64,000 nt of DNA. Source: Euryarchaeota archaeon UBA463 (GTDB lineage Archaea > Thermoplasmatota > Poseidoniia > Poseidoniales > Thalassarchaeaceae). Made by a program: the position numbers and the translations under genes. The stretch spans positions 40,259-104,258 of the forward strand of contig DAOI01000003.1 in assembly GCA_002501805.1 (NCBI GenBank), written 5' to 3'. The notes beneath the pieces were generated by a model. That model saw only the letters and a program-made list of their open reading frames with translations, was not told the origin of the DNA and made no database searches. Positions 42,065 through 51,492 of the stretch are shown one piece after another (position 1 is the stretch's first letter; each line of letters begins with the position of its first letter).

Positions 42065-43132
42065 GTGTTTGATAGATTCAAATTCAATAGAAAGTCAGTC
42101 GACAATACCATAGAATGTCCCCTATGTCAAGAGAAGAATCCTGAGGATTCAGAGATTTGTTCCAGATGCTCTTATCAGCTGAAAATGGCATCTCATCAGC
42201 AAGCAAATAATGTCGATAAGGAAGAAGCTACAGAACTTTTTGACGAGCTACTCTCAGATTTTGAGGAGGACGAAGAAGAGGACATAGTGGACTGGTCCAG
42301 AACCACATTCACAATGGACGACGTAACAATAGATGTCAAACAGTATGGTAGCGATGATTCAGTAGTTACCAAGCAGAAACCCAGCTTCGCGTTTACTGTT
42401 GATACACCCGAACCAGTTGAAGAGGAGGAATACGAGGATTACGAACTAACTCCTGATGACGCTCCCGAATTTGTTACAAAGTTCGAAATGCCAGAAGCGG
42501 AAGATGAGGGACTAGAAGAGATACCCATACAACAAGTGGACTTGATCAAGCCAACTTCGGAATCTTCCGAAGATGTAGAAATAGTCTCTGCCGAAGAAAT
42601 ACCGGAACCCGCAGAGGTTGAGGAAGAAGAAACTCCTCCCGAGCCCTCTCAAGACATTGTTGTCGATGAGGAGATATCTGAGAATCTGGAGGTACTTCCT
42701 AGCCCCCCGACAGATCTCCCTCCTCTCAAAGAAGTGAAGATCGATCCGCCCATAGTTGACGATGACCAAGAGCCTATGCCCATACCTCCTCCTCCCGATT
42801 TGTCAATGATTGACTCTAGGCCTGTTGCCGACTCTAAGATAGAGAATATTTGGCCATGGGCTCAACAAGAAGAGTGGTCTGGAAGGGACGTGGCCCAGAA
42901 GGTGAAGTCTGCTATGGAAGCCGCCAAATCCAAAAATATCGCCCAAGCGACAGTCATACTGGATGAGGTCGGCCCACATTTAGGCGACAGAACGAAGCTA
43001 GTCTATCCAATTGGTGCGCTATTACAGAGAATGGGCAGGGCCCAAGCAGTGGATAAATTGTTAGAAGCGGCACTCAGAGTTTACCCTGAAGACGATGCAG
43101 TTTCTAGTGCCAAAGCAAAATTGAGGCCATGA
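42065..43132 (+). CDS. zinc-ribbon protein with long acidic disordered region
   Basis: 355 residues from GTG 42065. A double-Cys zinc ribbon, ECPLCQEKNPEDSEICSRC, is at residues 18-36. Residues about 55-250 are extremely rich in Glu, Asp and Pro (many EEEE and EPAEVEEEE runs), with recurring short acidic motifs. A helical C-terminus (about 265-355; WSGRDVAQKVKSAMEAAKSK onwards) looks like TPR-type helices. No family recognised. A scaffold or chaperone-like role is possible. A 7-bp hairpin follows the stop. Confidence 0.6.
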   Translation: MFDRFKFNRKSVDNTIECPLCQEKNPEDSEICSRCSYQLKMASHQQANNVDKEEATELFDELLSDFEEDEEEDIVDWSRTTFTMDDVTIDVKQYGSDDSVVTKQKPSFAFTVDTPEPVEEEEYEDYELTPDDAPEFVTKFEMPEAEDEGLEEIPIQQVDLIKPTSESSEDVEIVSAEEIPEPAEVEEEETPPEPSQDIVVDEEISENLEVLPSPPTDLPPLKEVKIDPPIVDDDQEPMPIPPPPDLSMIDSRPVADSKIENIWPWAQQEEWSGRDVAQKVKSAMEAAKSKNIAQATVILDEVGPHLGDRTKLVYPIGALLQRMGRAQAVDKLLEAALRVYPEDDAVSSAKAKLRP

Positions 43133-43133
43133 T

Positions 43134-43151
43134 TCATCTCCGCAGAGATGA
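43134..43151. repeat. perfect 7-bp inverted repeat, 4-nt loop, after the zinc-ribbon gene
   Basis: TCATCTC-CGCA-GAGATGA begins two bases after the TGA at 43130-43132 and ends 26 bases before the ATG of the GNAT gene at 43178. It may be a transcript-end or processing hairpin between the two genes. Confidence 0.4.
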
Positions 43152-43177
43152 TGCGATAGGCCCTTTTCCGATATGTT

Positions 43178-43759
43178 ATGAGGCGCGCGACTAGCTCCAT
43201 TAGAGTGGGCGAAGAACTCGTTCTCAGACCAGCGTCTAATACGAGATCTAAGGACCTTTTAGAGGCATTTGAGGAGACCTGGCCAGAAGTCAATAGAGCT
43301 ATGCCTTGGATAAATCCACACGCCGATCTGGAACAGCAAATATCTGAATTCCTATCAGAAACCGAGAGAATGGGGAGAGCAGGATTATTGCATCATTGGA
43401 TAATGGTAAGGCCATGGGACGATTCTTTACTTGGGCTGATAGGTTTTGATCGTGTTACAAGATCAGGACAAGCATCATGGAATCTGGGCTATTGGGTTAG
43501 GAGCTCCGAGCAAAATCATGGTATTGCTAGCAAATCTATTGAAGCAGTATTGAGATGGATGGGAGAAGCTGAAGAGGTCTCAATAGAGCTCAAGGTCGAT
43601 CCGCTAAACAAGGCGGGTAGAAGCACAGTAGCAAAGGTAGTTAGGAACTGGGATGGTGAGAGGTGTATCGATGGGGATTCATCGATTACTGTAGCAGGAG
43701 TTCGTACTATTCATGAGTGTCATGTTGTCACCGTAGGTCCAAAAGGGCCTACCAACTGA
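43178..43759 (+). CDS. GNAT family N-acetyltransferase (RimJ/RimL-like)
   Basis: 193 residues from ATG 43178. The LVLRPASNTRSKDLLEAFEE N-terminal strand-helix, LLGLIGFDRVTRSGQASWNLGYWVR and EQNHGIASKSIEAVLRWM, whose NHGIASKSIE segment is the acetyl-CoA pyrophosphate loop (Q/RxxGxG/A-like), are typical of the RimJ/RimL ribosomal protein acetylase branch. Substrate is unknown. The next gene, aceE, starts 70 bases downstream. Confidence 0.83.
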   Translation: MRRATSSIRVGEELVLRPASNTRSKDLLEAFEETWPEVNRAMPWINPHADLEQQISEFLSETERMGRAGLLHHWIMVRPWDDSLLGLIGFDRVTRSGQASWNLGYWVRSSEQNHGIASKSIEAVLRWMGEAEEVSIELKVDPLNKAGRSTVAKVVRNWDGERCIDGDSSITVAGVRTIHECHVVTVGPKGPTN

Positions 43760-43829
43760 ACACGTTACTGTCGAACATTGAATAAACAACCAGCAGTCGG
43801 AAGTCTGCCCCATAGGGGCAGGTGCTCTC

Positions 43830-46490
43830 ATGCCAGGTCCGAAACCACGTCAACGTCTTCCCGATTTCGATCCCGAGGAGACAGACGAATGGTTGGAATC
43901 AATAAGGTCGGTTGTAGAGTCTCATGGTGTTGAAAGAGCTCGAATGCTCCTACATGAACTCATGATCGAGGCAAAGGATCTCTCGATCCCGATAGAGCCA
44001 CCATCCAGAACCCCCTATCTGAATACCATCTCCTTAGATCAACAGCCACCATATCCGGGCGACTTGGAAATAGAGAAGAAGATTCAGAATTCGATACTCT
44101 GGAACGCAGCCGTTGTCGTTTCTGATACTAATAGGAGAATAGATGGAATCGGGGGGCATATCTCTACCTATGCATCTAGCTCTACACTATATGAAGTCGG
44201 TTTTAATCATATTTTCAGAGGAAAAGACTCCAATGGGATAGGCGATGCAATCTTCATCCAAGGCCACGGAAGTCCCGGTATTTACGCTCGGGCATTCCTC
44301 GAGGGTAGGATTTCTCGCGAGCAGATGATTAATTTCAGGCAAGAGGCATTCAAAGACGGCCTTTCTTCATACCCTCACCCAAGGCTCATGCCAGAATTCT
44401 GGGAATATACAACCGTATCCATGGGACTAGGCCCACTCGCTGCTGTAATGCAAGCAAGGTTCTGGAAATATCTCCATCAGAGAGGGCTTGCGGATACATC
44501 TCAAAGCCGGGTCTTTGCCTTTCTGGGAGACGGAGAAATGGATGAGCCAGAATCTATAGCATCAATAGCGATAGCCGGGCGTGAGAATCTAGATAATCTG
44601 ATTGTAGTCGTAAATTGTAATCTCCAAAGACTGGATGGCCCAGTTAGAGGCAATGCCAAAATTATTCAGGAACTAGAGGGACTATATCGAGGAGCAGGCT
44701 GGACTGTGATCAAGGTCCTCTGGTCATCAGGATGGGATCGGATAATGAATGAAGACTCCATGGGGGTTGTACTATCAAGGATCGAGGGAATTAACGACGG
44801 CGATTGGCAGAGGATGAGTACTCTCCAGCCATCAGAATTCAGAAAGGAATTCTTCTCCGGCAATGACCTTCTCTCCTCCTTGGGAGAATCACTCTCTGAT
44901 GCTGAGATAGAGAATATGCGTAGAGGTGGGCACGACCCAAGAAAGGTCTACGCCGCCTACAAATGTGCAGAGGCTGCTGAAGGCCCCGCAGTCATCCTTT
45001 CTCATACTGTTAAAGGATGGGGGATAGACTCTTTCGAGGGAAGAAACTCAACACATCAAAAGAAGAAGATGGCTTTACAGGACCTTATCGCATACAGGGA
45101 CTCCTTGGAACTACCAATAGATGACGAGACTCTCGAGGACTCCCCTCTTTATCACCCCGGGGAAGACTCAGATGAAATCGAGTATCTTAGAAGCAGAAGG
45201 GAGGCACTAGGCGGATATCTCCCATCCAGGAGATCTCCCCAGGTTGACATCAAGGTTCCAGAGGAATCTACCTTCTCGGAATTTGATGAAGGTACTAGGG
45301 AAGGTCAGCTAGTCTCAACTACAATGGTTTTTGTCAGACTATTAAGAAAACTACTGAAATCTGAGGTGGGTCCGCGGGTCGTACCTATTATCCCAGATGA
45401 GGGTAGGACCTTTGGGATGGATCCCCTATTCAGCGAGTTTGGTATTTTCTCTCAAGTAGGTCAGAACTATACTCCAGTAGACCACAAGATGCTCATGAAT
45501 TACAAGGAATCAGAGTCAGGCCAGATAATTCAGGAGGGAATTGCAGAGGCCACTTCTATGGCCACTTGGACTGCGGCGGCAACATCCTACTCCCACTCTG
45601 ATTCACCCACTCTTCCGTTCTACACCTTCTACTCCATGTTTGGATTTCAGAGAACTGCAGATCAGGTTTGGGCCGCCGCAGACTCACGAGCTAGAGGATT
45701 TCTGATGGGTGCCACCGCTGGTAGGACCACACTGAACGGAGAGGGTCTACAGCATCAGGATGGGCACAGCCTGCTAATGGCTTCAACCGTTCCTGGATGC
45801 CGTGCATGGGATCCCGCCTATGCATACGAACTAGCCACAATTATCCGACACGGTATCAATGAGATGTGGGAAGAGAACATGGATGTAATACACTATGTCA
45901 TGCTATACAATGAGAATCAGCAACAACTACCAAAGCCCGAGGGGGCAGATTATGGAATTATCAAGGGAGCTTACAGGGTTCAGGAATCAGATAGTAACGA
46001 CTCTCCCCATGTTAGGATACTAGGATCTGGACCAATCCTGCAGTATGCCCTGGAGGCTGCATCATTACTGAAATCCGAGCATGGAGTCTCATCCGAGGTC
46101 TGGTCCGTGACTTCATATGGGGAACTGCGCAGAGAAGGATTAGATTCTGAGAGGCACAATAGACTTAATCCGCAGGAAAAAATTTCATCATACGTTGCTG
46201 ATTGCTTTGGGAATAATACTCCAACTATTGCGGTCTCTGACTACATAGCGGCTATTCCTGAGATGATACAAAGATGGGTTGGAGGAACATTTACTGTTCT
46301 AGGAACTGACGGATTCGGACGTTCCGATACGAGAGAAAACCTGAGGAGATTCTTCGAGATAGACACCGAGAGCATCATCATCGCTTCTCTCTCTGCACTT
46401 GAGAGGGCTGGAGAGATGCCGATTGGCACAGTCAAAGAGACGTCAAAAAGAATGGGTATCAGTCTCAAAAGGGAAGACAAGGCGGAGTGA
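43830..46490 (+). CDS. aceE: pyruvate dehydrogenase E1 component, homodimeric AceE type
   Basis: 886 residues from ATG 43830, the size of bacterial homodimeric E1. The ThDP-binding motif is GDGEMDEPE (about 233-241) through VNCNLQRLDGPVRGN (about 261-275). The GHGSPGIYARAFLEGR, SHTVKGWG and QHQDGHSLL segments follow in AceE order. It decarboxylates pyruvate and passes acetyl groups to a lipoylated E2. No E2 or E3 gene is adjacent, and GcvH (a different lipoyl carrier) is far away. Most archaea oxidise pyruvate with ferredoxin oxidoreductase, so this is a bacterial-type acquisition (inference). Confidence 0.96.
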   Translation: MPGPKPRQRLPDFDPEETDEWLESIRSVVESHGVERARMLLHELMIEAKDLSIPIEPPSRTPYLNTISLDQQPPYPGDLEIEKKIQNSILWNAAVVVSDTNRRIDGIGGHISTYASSSTLYEVGFNHIFRGKDSNGIGDAIFIQGHGSPGIYARAFLEGRISREQMINFRQEAFKDGLSSYPHPRLMPEFWEYTTVSMGLGPLAAVMQARFWKYLHQRGLADTSQSRVFAFLGDGEMDEPESIASIAIAGRENLDNLIVVVNCNLQRLDGPVRGNAKIIQELEGLYRGAGWTVIKVLWSSGWDRIMNEDSMGVVLSRIEGINDGDWQRMSTLQPSEFRKEFFSGNDLLSSLGESLSDAEIENMRRGGHDPRKVYAAYKCAEAAEGPAVILSHTVKGWGIDSFEGRNSTHQKKKMALQDLIAYRDSLELPIDDETLEDSPLYHPGEDSDEIEYLRSRREALGGYLPSRRSPQVDIKVPEESTFSEFDEGTREGQLVSTTMVFVRLLRKLLKSEVGPRVVPIIPDEGRTFGMDPLFSEFGIFSQVGQNYTPVDHKMLMNYKESESGQIIQEGIAEATSMATWTAAATSYSHSDSPTLPFYTFYSMFGFQRTADQVWAAADSRARGFLMGATAGRTTLNGEGLQHQDGHSLLMASTVPGCRAWDPAYAYELATIIRHGINEMWEENMDVIHYVMLYNENQQQLPKPEGADYGIIKGAYRVQESDSNDSPHVRILGSGPILQYALEAASLLKSEHGVSSEVWSVTSYGELRREGLDSERHNRLNPQEKISSYVADCFGNNTPTIAVSDYIAAIPEMIQRWVGGTFTVLGTDGFGRSDTRENLRRFFEIDTESIIIASLSALERAGEMPIGTVKETSKRMGISLKREDKAE

Positions 46491-46492
46491 GT

Positions 46493-46600
46493 TTGGCGAG
46501 GGTTAGAAGTATTTTCAAAATCCTATCTTGGATATGGAGAAATAAAATCATTGTCGCCACAATTGGGTCATTAATTTCTAAGATAAGAAGAAAGAAGTAG
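46493..46600 (+). CDS. possible 35-residue basic membrane-active peptide gene
   Basis: A short frame from TTG 46493 to TAG 46598-46600, directly after aceE and before the convergent MBL gene. The product is 35 residues, strongly basic at both ends (ARVR, SKIRRKK) with a hydrophobic middle (IVATIGSLIS). No family recognised. It could equally be a chance frame. Confidence 0.25.
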   Translation: MARVRSIFKILSWIWRNKIIVATIGSLISKIRRKK

Positions 46601-46608
46601 AACTGTGC

Positions 46609-47334
46609 TCATAAATTCCGGTTGTTCAGCGCGTAATTATGCTCTAAAGCCTCTCCGATTGTAACCCAATCAGGCGTCGTCCCATCGATCCAATCGTATC
46701 TATGTCCAGGAATTAATCGCCAATCTTTTGGCAAATCCTCTAGAATTGATTTTGCCTTTCTGATACTCCTCCATTGCGCCTCTGGGTCACTCCCTGGCAA
46801 ATCCACCCTTCCCATTCCATTGGTGAACAGTAAATCTCCAGCATGATATACACCGTGTCCATGTAATGTAACGTGTCCCGGGGCATGACCCGGCGAGTGA
46901 GTGACTACGAGTGAGATAGAGCCCAGTCTGAACTCAACTGAAGAATCAGGATTATTCTTCCAAGTATGAGTGAAGTCAACATTTTTGAATACGGCGTGAC
47001 CTAGTAGACTGAATACTTCCTTTGATGCCTTCCTACTAACTCTGGCATCCTCGTGGCCCCAAACCTCCACATTTGGTGCGAGTGAAATCATTGATGAATA
47101 TCCTTCAACATGATCCCTGTGTGTATGAGTGTACAAAATATGGGTCGGATGGAGACCCTCCTCCGCTAGCCCCTCCACCCATCTTTCAGAGTCAAAAGGA
47201 TCAACAATAGCGACTATTCCATTTTTCTTATCTATAAACGCCGTATTCATGTTCATGTAGCCACCCATCTGAGTTACCCACACATCCACACCGTCATTTC
47301 CTACTTGCTTATCGAACTCACCATCTGCCAGCAT
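46609..47334 (-). CDS. MBL-fold metallo-hydrolase (glyoxalase II-like)
   Basis: 241 residues from ATG 47334 (TTG 47346 possible). The metal motif THTHRDHVEG lies near residue 72, AIVDPFDSE near 46, and later ligands in SPGHAPGHVTLHGHG (about 153), HAGDLLF and PGHRYDW near the end. This is the glyoxalase II/persulfide dioxygenase-type branch. Substrate unknown; hydroxyacylglutathione-type or cyclic-phosphate substrates are possible. Confidence 0.88.
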   Translation of the reverse strand: MLADGEFDKQVGNDGVDVWVTQMGGYMNMNTAFIDKKNGIVAIVDPFDSERWVEGLAEEGLHPTHILYTHTHRDHVEGYSSMISLAPNVEVWGHEDARVSRKASKEVFSLLGHAVFKNVDFTHTWKNNPDSSVEFRLGSISLVVTHSPGHAPGHVTLHGHGVYHAGDLLFTNGMGRVDLPGSDPEAQWRSIRKAKSILEDLPKDWRLIPGHRYDWIDGTTPDWVTIGEALEHNYALNNRNL

Positions 47335-47523
47335 GCTTGGTCGCAATCGGTCTTATCCAATAGGTATGGTGGAAGCATATTGGGGGGCAGGGTTCAAAAT
47401 CGCCCCTGCTTTACGAGGTACATGGCTAGAATGTCCTGTACGGGGACTCCACCAGTGAGGAGGCTAACAGTAAACCCTCTTCAGAAAGGAGACTGATTCT
47501 CCAGGGCTACTGAGGTGTGTAAA
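47335..47523. other. gap between MBL gene and leuS with short hairpins; no tRNA seen
   Basis: It contains CCAATA...TATTGG and GGGGC...GCCCC inverted repeats and a GTACA...TGTAC pair, and an RBS-like GAGGTG six bases before the leuS ATG. A GGGTTCAAAATC piece at about 47391 looks like a T-arm but no acceptor or anticodon stem can be drawn, so it is not called a tRNA. Confidence 0.3.
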
Positions 47524-50382
47524 ATGTCATATAATCCTCACGATATTGAGAGTAAATGGCAACGAACATGGTCATTAGAAGGAGTATTCGAAGCAGAGTT
47601 AGATCACTCCAAGCCCAAATTCTACTGCCTTGAGATGTTCCCTTACCCATCTGGAAATATGCACATGGGGCATGTTAGGAATTACTCGATTGGAGATGCA
47701 ATGGCTCGATTTCAAAGAATGAGGGGAAAGAACGTATTGTATCCAATGGGATACGACTCATTTGGAATGCCCGCCGAGAATGCGGCCAAAAAGGAATCTG
47801 GGCATCCTCACACGGTAACCGAGAGAAATATTTCGATGATTAAGGCCGATCAAGAACGTATGGGCTATTCTTACGATTGGCGTAGGATGTTTGCTACATC
47901 CACGCCTGATTATTATCACTGGAATCAGCAGTTGTTTCTGAAATTCCACGAAGCAGGGCTTGTTGAGAGGAGATTCGCTCCTGTTAATTGGTGCAACGAC
48001 TGTGACACGGTACTTGCTAACGAGCAAGTGAAAAATAATCGATGTTGGAGATGCGGTCTAGAGGTCGTACAGAAGGACATGGCTCAATGGTTTTTGAGAA
48101 TGACAGAGTATGCAGATGAGCTACTGGATGAGTTGGATGATATTGAATTTCCAGAAAATGTCAAGACCATGCAAAGGAATTGGATAGGAAGGTCTCAAGG
48201 AGCGCATATCAACTTCAAAGTAGTAGGCTCAGAATCATCTATTGGAGCCTTCACTACCCGTCCAGACACTATTTTTGGAGTGACTTTCCTAACACTGTCA
48301 CCTGAACACCCCCTATGCAAAGAATTAGTCTCTGGTACGGATTATCATGATGATTGGGAGAAACTAAGGAACGAATGTGCAAGGATGACCGAGTTTGAGA
48401 GAATCAATATGCTCAAGGAGAAAAAAGGAGTTCCATTGGGACGCTTTGCCATCAATCCACTAAATGGCGAGGAGGTTCCGATATATGCTGGAAACTTCGT
48501 AGTTGCCAGCTATGGAACAGGTGCCGTAATGGCAGTACCCGGCCACGATCAAAGGGACTATGACTTCGCCAAGAAATACGGCCTTCCAATTAGGCCGGTA
48601 CTATCCAAGACAAGAGGGGCCGAAGCGATTGAAGAGAATCCCGTATTCGATGGCATGGGATGGATGGCTAACTCTAACATAGAATCATTCGACGGCCTAT
48701 ACGGAAATGAAGCCAAGGAAGCAGTAATATCCGCTCTGGAGGCCGATGAATCCGGTTATGGAACGGTGCAGTACAGGCTGAAGGATTGGCTGTTGAGTCG
48801 TCAGAGATTCTGGGGAACCCCAATCCCCATGATTCATTGCGATGATTGCGGGGTTGTACCTGTCAGCTATAGTGATCTACCAGTCAAACTTCCGCTTGAT
48901 GTTAAATTCAGCTGGGAAAACAGTGGTAATCCATTGGAGGACAATGAAGAATTCCTAAATGTAGAATGTCCTAAATGCGGAGGTAAAGCGAAGCGTGAGA
49001 CCGATACAATGGATACTTTCTTTGACTCATCGTGGTACTTCTTGAGATTTGCAGATTCTAGTAATAGTTTGGAACCCTTCGATTCGGACAAAGTGAATTA
49101 TTGGTTAGATGGAGGAGTAGATCTCTACATCGGAGGAATTGAGCATGCCGTGATGCATCTCTTGTATGCCCGGTTCTTTACTAAGGCTACAAGAGACTTG
49201 GGAATGAACTCGGTAGGTGAGCCATTCGGACGTTTGGTATGTCAGGGCATGTTGAATGCCCCCGCTCCTTTCTGTGTAGAGTGTAACTCTGAGTACCATA
49301 TCGAAAATTTTGGAGGAGACTGCCCTAATTGTGGTGCTGGTCTGACGACCCGATCTGTCAAAATGGGAAAATCCCTTGGTAATACCGTCAGTCCAGGAGA
49401 GATGGTCACTAAGTTTGGAGCGGACACAGTGAGGCTTTTCATCCTCTTTGGGGCAAATCCAGAGGCTGGAATGGACTGGTCAGATACTGCATTAGAGTCT
49501 AGCTCACGCCAGATGAACCAAATTTTCGAGGCATTCAAATCATTGGAGAGTGCATCCCTCAACCCAAAGGACATCGACTCTTGGCTACTAGCAAGAGCAC
49601 TTGATAATCAAACTAGGTGGATTGATGCGATGGAAGATGTTAGTCTAAGAGAAGGAGTAATGATTAGTCATTATGAAATGCTATCAGACTGGCAATGGTA
49701 CAGGAGAAGAGGTGGATCAGATAGGGAGACAATCCAGAGATTCCTATGTATCTGGTCAGAGATGTTAGCCCCTGCTACTCCTCATATTGCTGAGGAATTC
49801 TGGTCTTCGCTAGGGGGTACAGGTATTCTCGCTAGTAACACACTTTCAGATCTTTCAGATCTTTCAGATTCAGACTGGTCACTGGTACTGGCTCGTGAAG
49901 ACTATCTAAGAGAGTTTATTGATACTGCAAGGAATCTCAGAACTCTAGCAGAAAAACACTCTGAATCACCACTATCCAGAATGGTGGTCCAGGTAGCTAG
50001 TAAATGGAAATCAGAACTTGCCAGCGATGCCATCAATCTGGCTTCTACAGATTTTGATTTCAAAAGTCAGGGCCAAGAGCATATACGAAACCTTCCAATA
50101 TTCGAAAATGAAACCATGCGAGGAGAAATATTTCAGTTGTGGATGACTCTAACAACAGGCTCCAAAAAGAAGAGAGGTAGAATACATACTTGGTCAAACT
50201 CTCAGAAAATCCTCTTACTCAATTACCTAGATGAGGTGGAAATAATTAATCAGAATTCTGAATTCCTAGCTATGGCATTGGATATAGAATCGATCACATC
50301 ATATTTTGTTGGAGATGGTGAAGATGTTGCTGGTAAGGCCAGAGTTGCCTTCCCTCTAGAGCCCGGAATAGCCTTCGTATGA
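47524..50382 (+). CDS. leuS: leucyl-tRNA synthetase, bacterial type
   Basis: 952 residues from ATG 47524, preceded by a GAGGTG ribosome-binding sequence; GTG 47515 is the alternative. The HIGH motif is HMGH (about 46-49) in PYPSGNMHMGHVRNYSIGDA, and the KMSKS motif reads KMGKS (about 613-617). Zinc-binding NWCNDCDTVLANEQV...CWRCG near 160-180, GTGAVMAVPGHD in the editing domain near 338 and the DSSWYFLRF stretch near 500 are the bacterial LeuRS order. Archaea generally have the other LeuRS type, so this is an old or recent bacterial transfer. Residues around 775-785 hold a tandem DLSDLSD repeat. No neighbour is functionally linked. Confidence 0.96.
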   Translation: MSYNPHDIESKWQRTWSLEGVFEAELDHSKPKFYCLEMFPYPSGNMHMGHVRNYSIGDAMARFQRMRGKNVLYPMGYDSFGMPAENAAKKESGHPHTVTERNISMIKADQERMGYSYDWRRMFATSTPDYYHWNQQLFLKFHEAGLVERRFAPVNWCNDCDTVLANEQVKNNRCWRCGLEVVQKDMAQWFLRMTEYADELLDELDDIEFPENVKTMQRNWIGRSQGAHINFKVVGSESSIGAFTTRPDTIFGVTFLTLSPEHPLCKELVSGTDYHDDWEKLRNECARMTEFERINMLKEKKGVPLGRFAINPLNGEEVPIYAGNFVVASYGTGAVMAVPGHDQRDYDFAKKYGLPIRPVLSKTRGAEAIEENPVFDGMGWMANSNIESFDGLYGNEAKEAVISALEADESGYGTVQYRLKDWLLSRQRFWGTPIPMIHCDDCGVVPVSYSDLPVKLPLDVKFSWENSGNPLEDNEEFLNVECPKCGGKAKRETDTMDTFFDSSWYFLRFADSSNSLEPFDSDKVNYWLDGGVDLYIGGIEHAVMHLLYARFFTKATRDLGMNSVGEPFGRLVCQGMLNAPAPFCVECNSEYHIENFGGDCPNCGAGLTTRSVKMGKSLGNTVSPGEMVTKFGADTVRLFILFGANPEAGMDWSDTALESSSRQMNQIFEAFKSLESASLNPKDIDSWLLARALDNQTRWIDAMEDVSLREGVMISHYEMLSDWQWYRRRGGSDRETIQRFLCIWSEMLAPATPHIAEEFWSSLGGTGILASNTLSDLSDLSDSDWSLVLAREDYLREFIDTARNLRTLAEKHSESPLSRMVVQVASKWKSELASDAINLASTDFDFKSQGQEHIRNLPIFENETMRGEIFQLWMTLTTGSKKKRGRIHTWSNSQKILLLNYLDEVEIINQNSEFLAMALDIESITSYFVGDGEDVAGKARVAFPLEPGIAFV

Positions 50383-50418
50383 TGCTACAAAAACACTGAC
50401 TAATCACGCGGTGGGTTC

Positions 50419-51492
50419 ATGTGGCTAACTGCTCTCGGAGTTCCGTTGAGCGAAGAAAAAAGAGAGAGAAAGAGCCGTGGCCGACGCCGGCCCAAGAATC
50501 GTTTTGAGGGAAGACGAAGAAACAATCCTCCAGAGAGAGACGATCAGTCTGAGTCTATCGAGAGGGCCTTGGCTAGATTTTCAGCAGTTCCAAAGCCAAT
50601 GGGATTCCCTTCTGAGATAGACCCCCCTCCAAGAACAATTGACGTGAATTGGGAGCTCAATGCAGTTTCCAAAAATACTCAGAAAAAGGCAGGAGAGATT
50701 GTGATGAGGAGGGGAGAATTCGGATTCCTGCCCCAGGAGAGAGTAGATGAGATCGCATCACAGTTAGATGGACTATCCATATCTCTGGAACAGGCACTAT
50801 CCCTTAGGAATGCTCTGAACCAAGAGAAGAGTGTTTACTCTCATCACAAACTAATGCGCAGATCTAATGAGCTAAGTCGTAGGTATAACTCCGGTGAAGA
50901 TGTGATTTCACTTTCGAAGAGATTTGACGCACCTCCCGTAAATACCTTCAGGGCTATTTTGACAGGTAGAGGATGGGGCAAGAACAGAATAAAGGAGTTC
51001 TTGAAGCAACCGTCAAAGATGAAAGACAGAGATAGGGAACAGTTCGAACTAGCAGAATCCATGGATAGAGTGAGCTCAGTTAATCAGGATGAGACTCACA
51101 AAGCATCAATGGTCTTCGAAGACGTCCTCTACTTATTCTTCGACTCCATTGGCGTTAGGTACAGAACTCAAGAGGACCTGATGGCAGAACAGAAAAAATC
51201 AGAAGGAAGAGCAGTGATTACCCCAGATCTATTGATGATTGATGACGTAAGAATAAATGGAGTCCCGTGCGCTTGGATAGACGCCAAACATTTCTTTGGA
51301 GCAGATCTGAAGTTTCCCCGAAAGAAAACACAGAAGCAAGTCGATCGCTATGTCGCAGAATATGGCCATGGGGCCATTGTGTATAGGCATGGATTTTGTG
51401 ACGGGCTAGTAATCAATGGAGCTGAGCAGTTGGATGCAAGTCCATTAGACTTGACACTTTTAGATAAGTTCCATGAAGAATCAAGCTCCTAG
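50419..51492 (+). CDS. TPD-motif / CDIN1-like PD-(D/E)XK nuclease homologue
   Basis: 357 residues from ATG 50419. The C-terminal third contains ITPDLLMIDDVRINGVPCAW with IDAKHFFGADLKF, then KQVDRYVAEYGHGAIVYRHGFCDGL. The TPD..., IDAK and GAIVYRHGF pattern is that of the TPD family to which human CDIN1/C15orf41 belongs, a putative PD-(D/E)XK nuclease. The first 50 residues are Arg-rich and disordered, and the middle has two helical, HTH-like units (SLSKRFDAPPVNTFRAIL). Partners are unknown; it ends tail to tail with pantoate kinase. Confidence 0.75.
   Translation: MWLTALGVPLSEEKRERKSRGRRRPKNRFEGRRRNNPPERDDQSESIERALARFSAVPKPMGFPSEIDPPPRTIDVNWELNAVSKNTQKKAGEIVMRRGEFGFLPQERVDEIASQLDGLSISLEQALSLRNALNQEKSVYSHHKLMRRSNELSRRYNSGEDVISLSKRFDAPPVNTFRAILTGRGWGKNRIKEFLKQPSKMKDRDREQFELAESMDRVSSVNQDETHKASMVFEDVLYLFFDSIGVRYRTQEDLMAEQKKSEGRAVITPDLLMIDDVRINGVPCAWIDAKHFFGADLKFPRKKTQKQVDRYVAEYGHGAIVYRHGFCDGLVINGAEQLDASPLDLTLLDKFHEESSS

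Noticed and set aside
47385..47415. tRNA T-arm-like GGGTTCAAAATC before leuS
   Set aside because: The flanking bases pair as one GGGGC/GCCCC hairpin, and no D arm, anticodon arm or acceptor stem can be built around it.
49847..49872. Tandem CTTTCAGAT triplicate in leuS
   Set aside because: It is in frame, codes a short DLSDLSD run in a variable region of LeuRS, and is an ordinary slippage repeat, not a mobile element.
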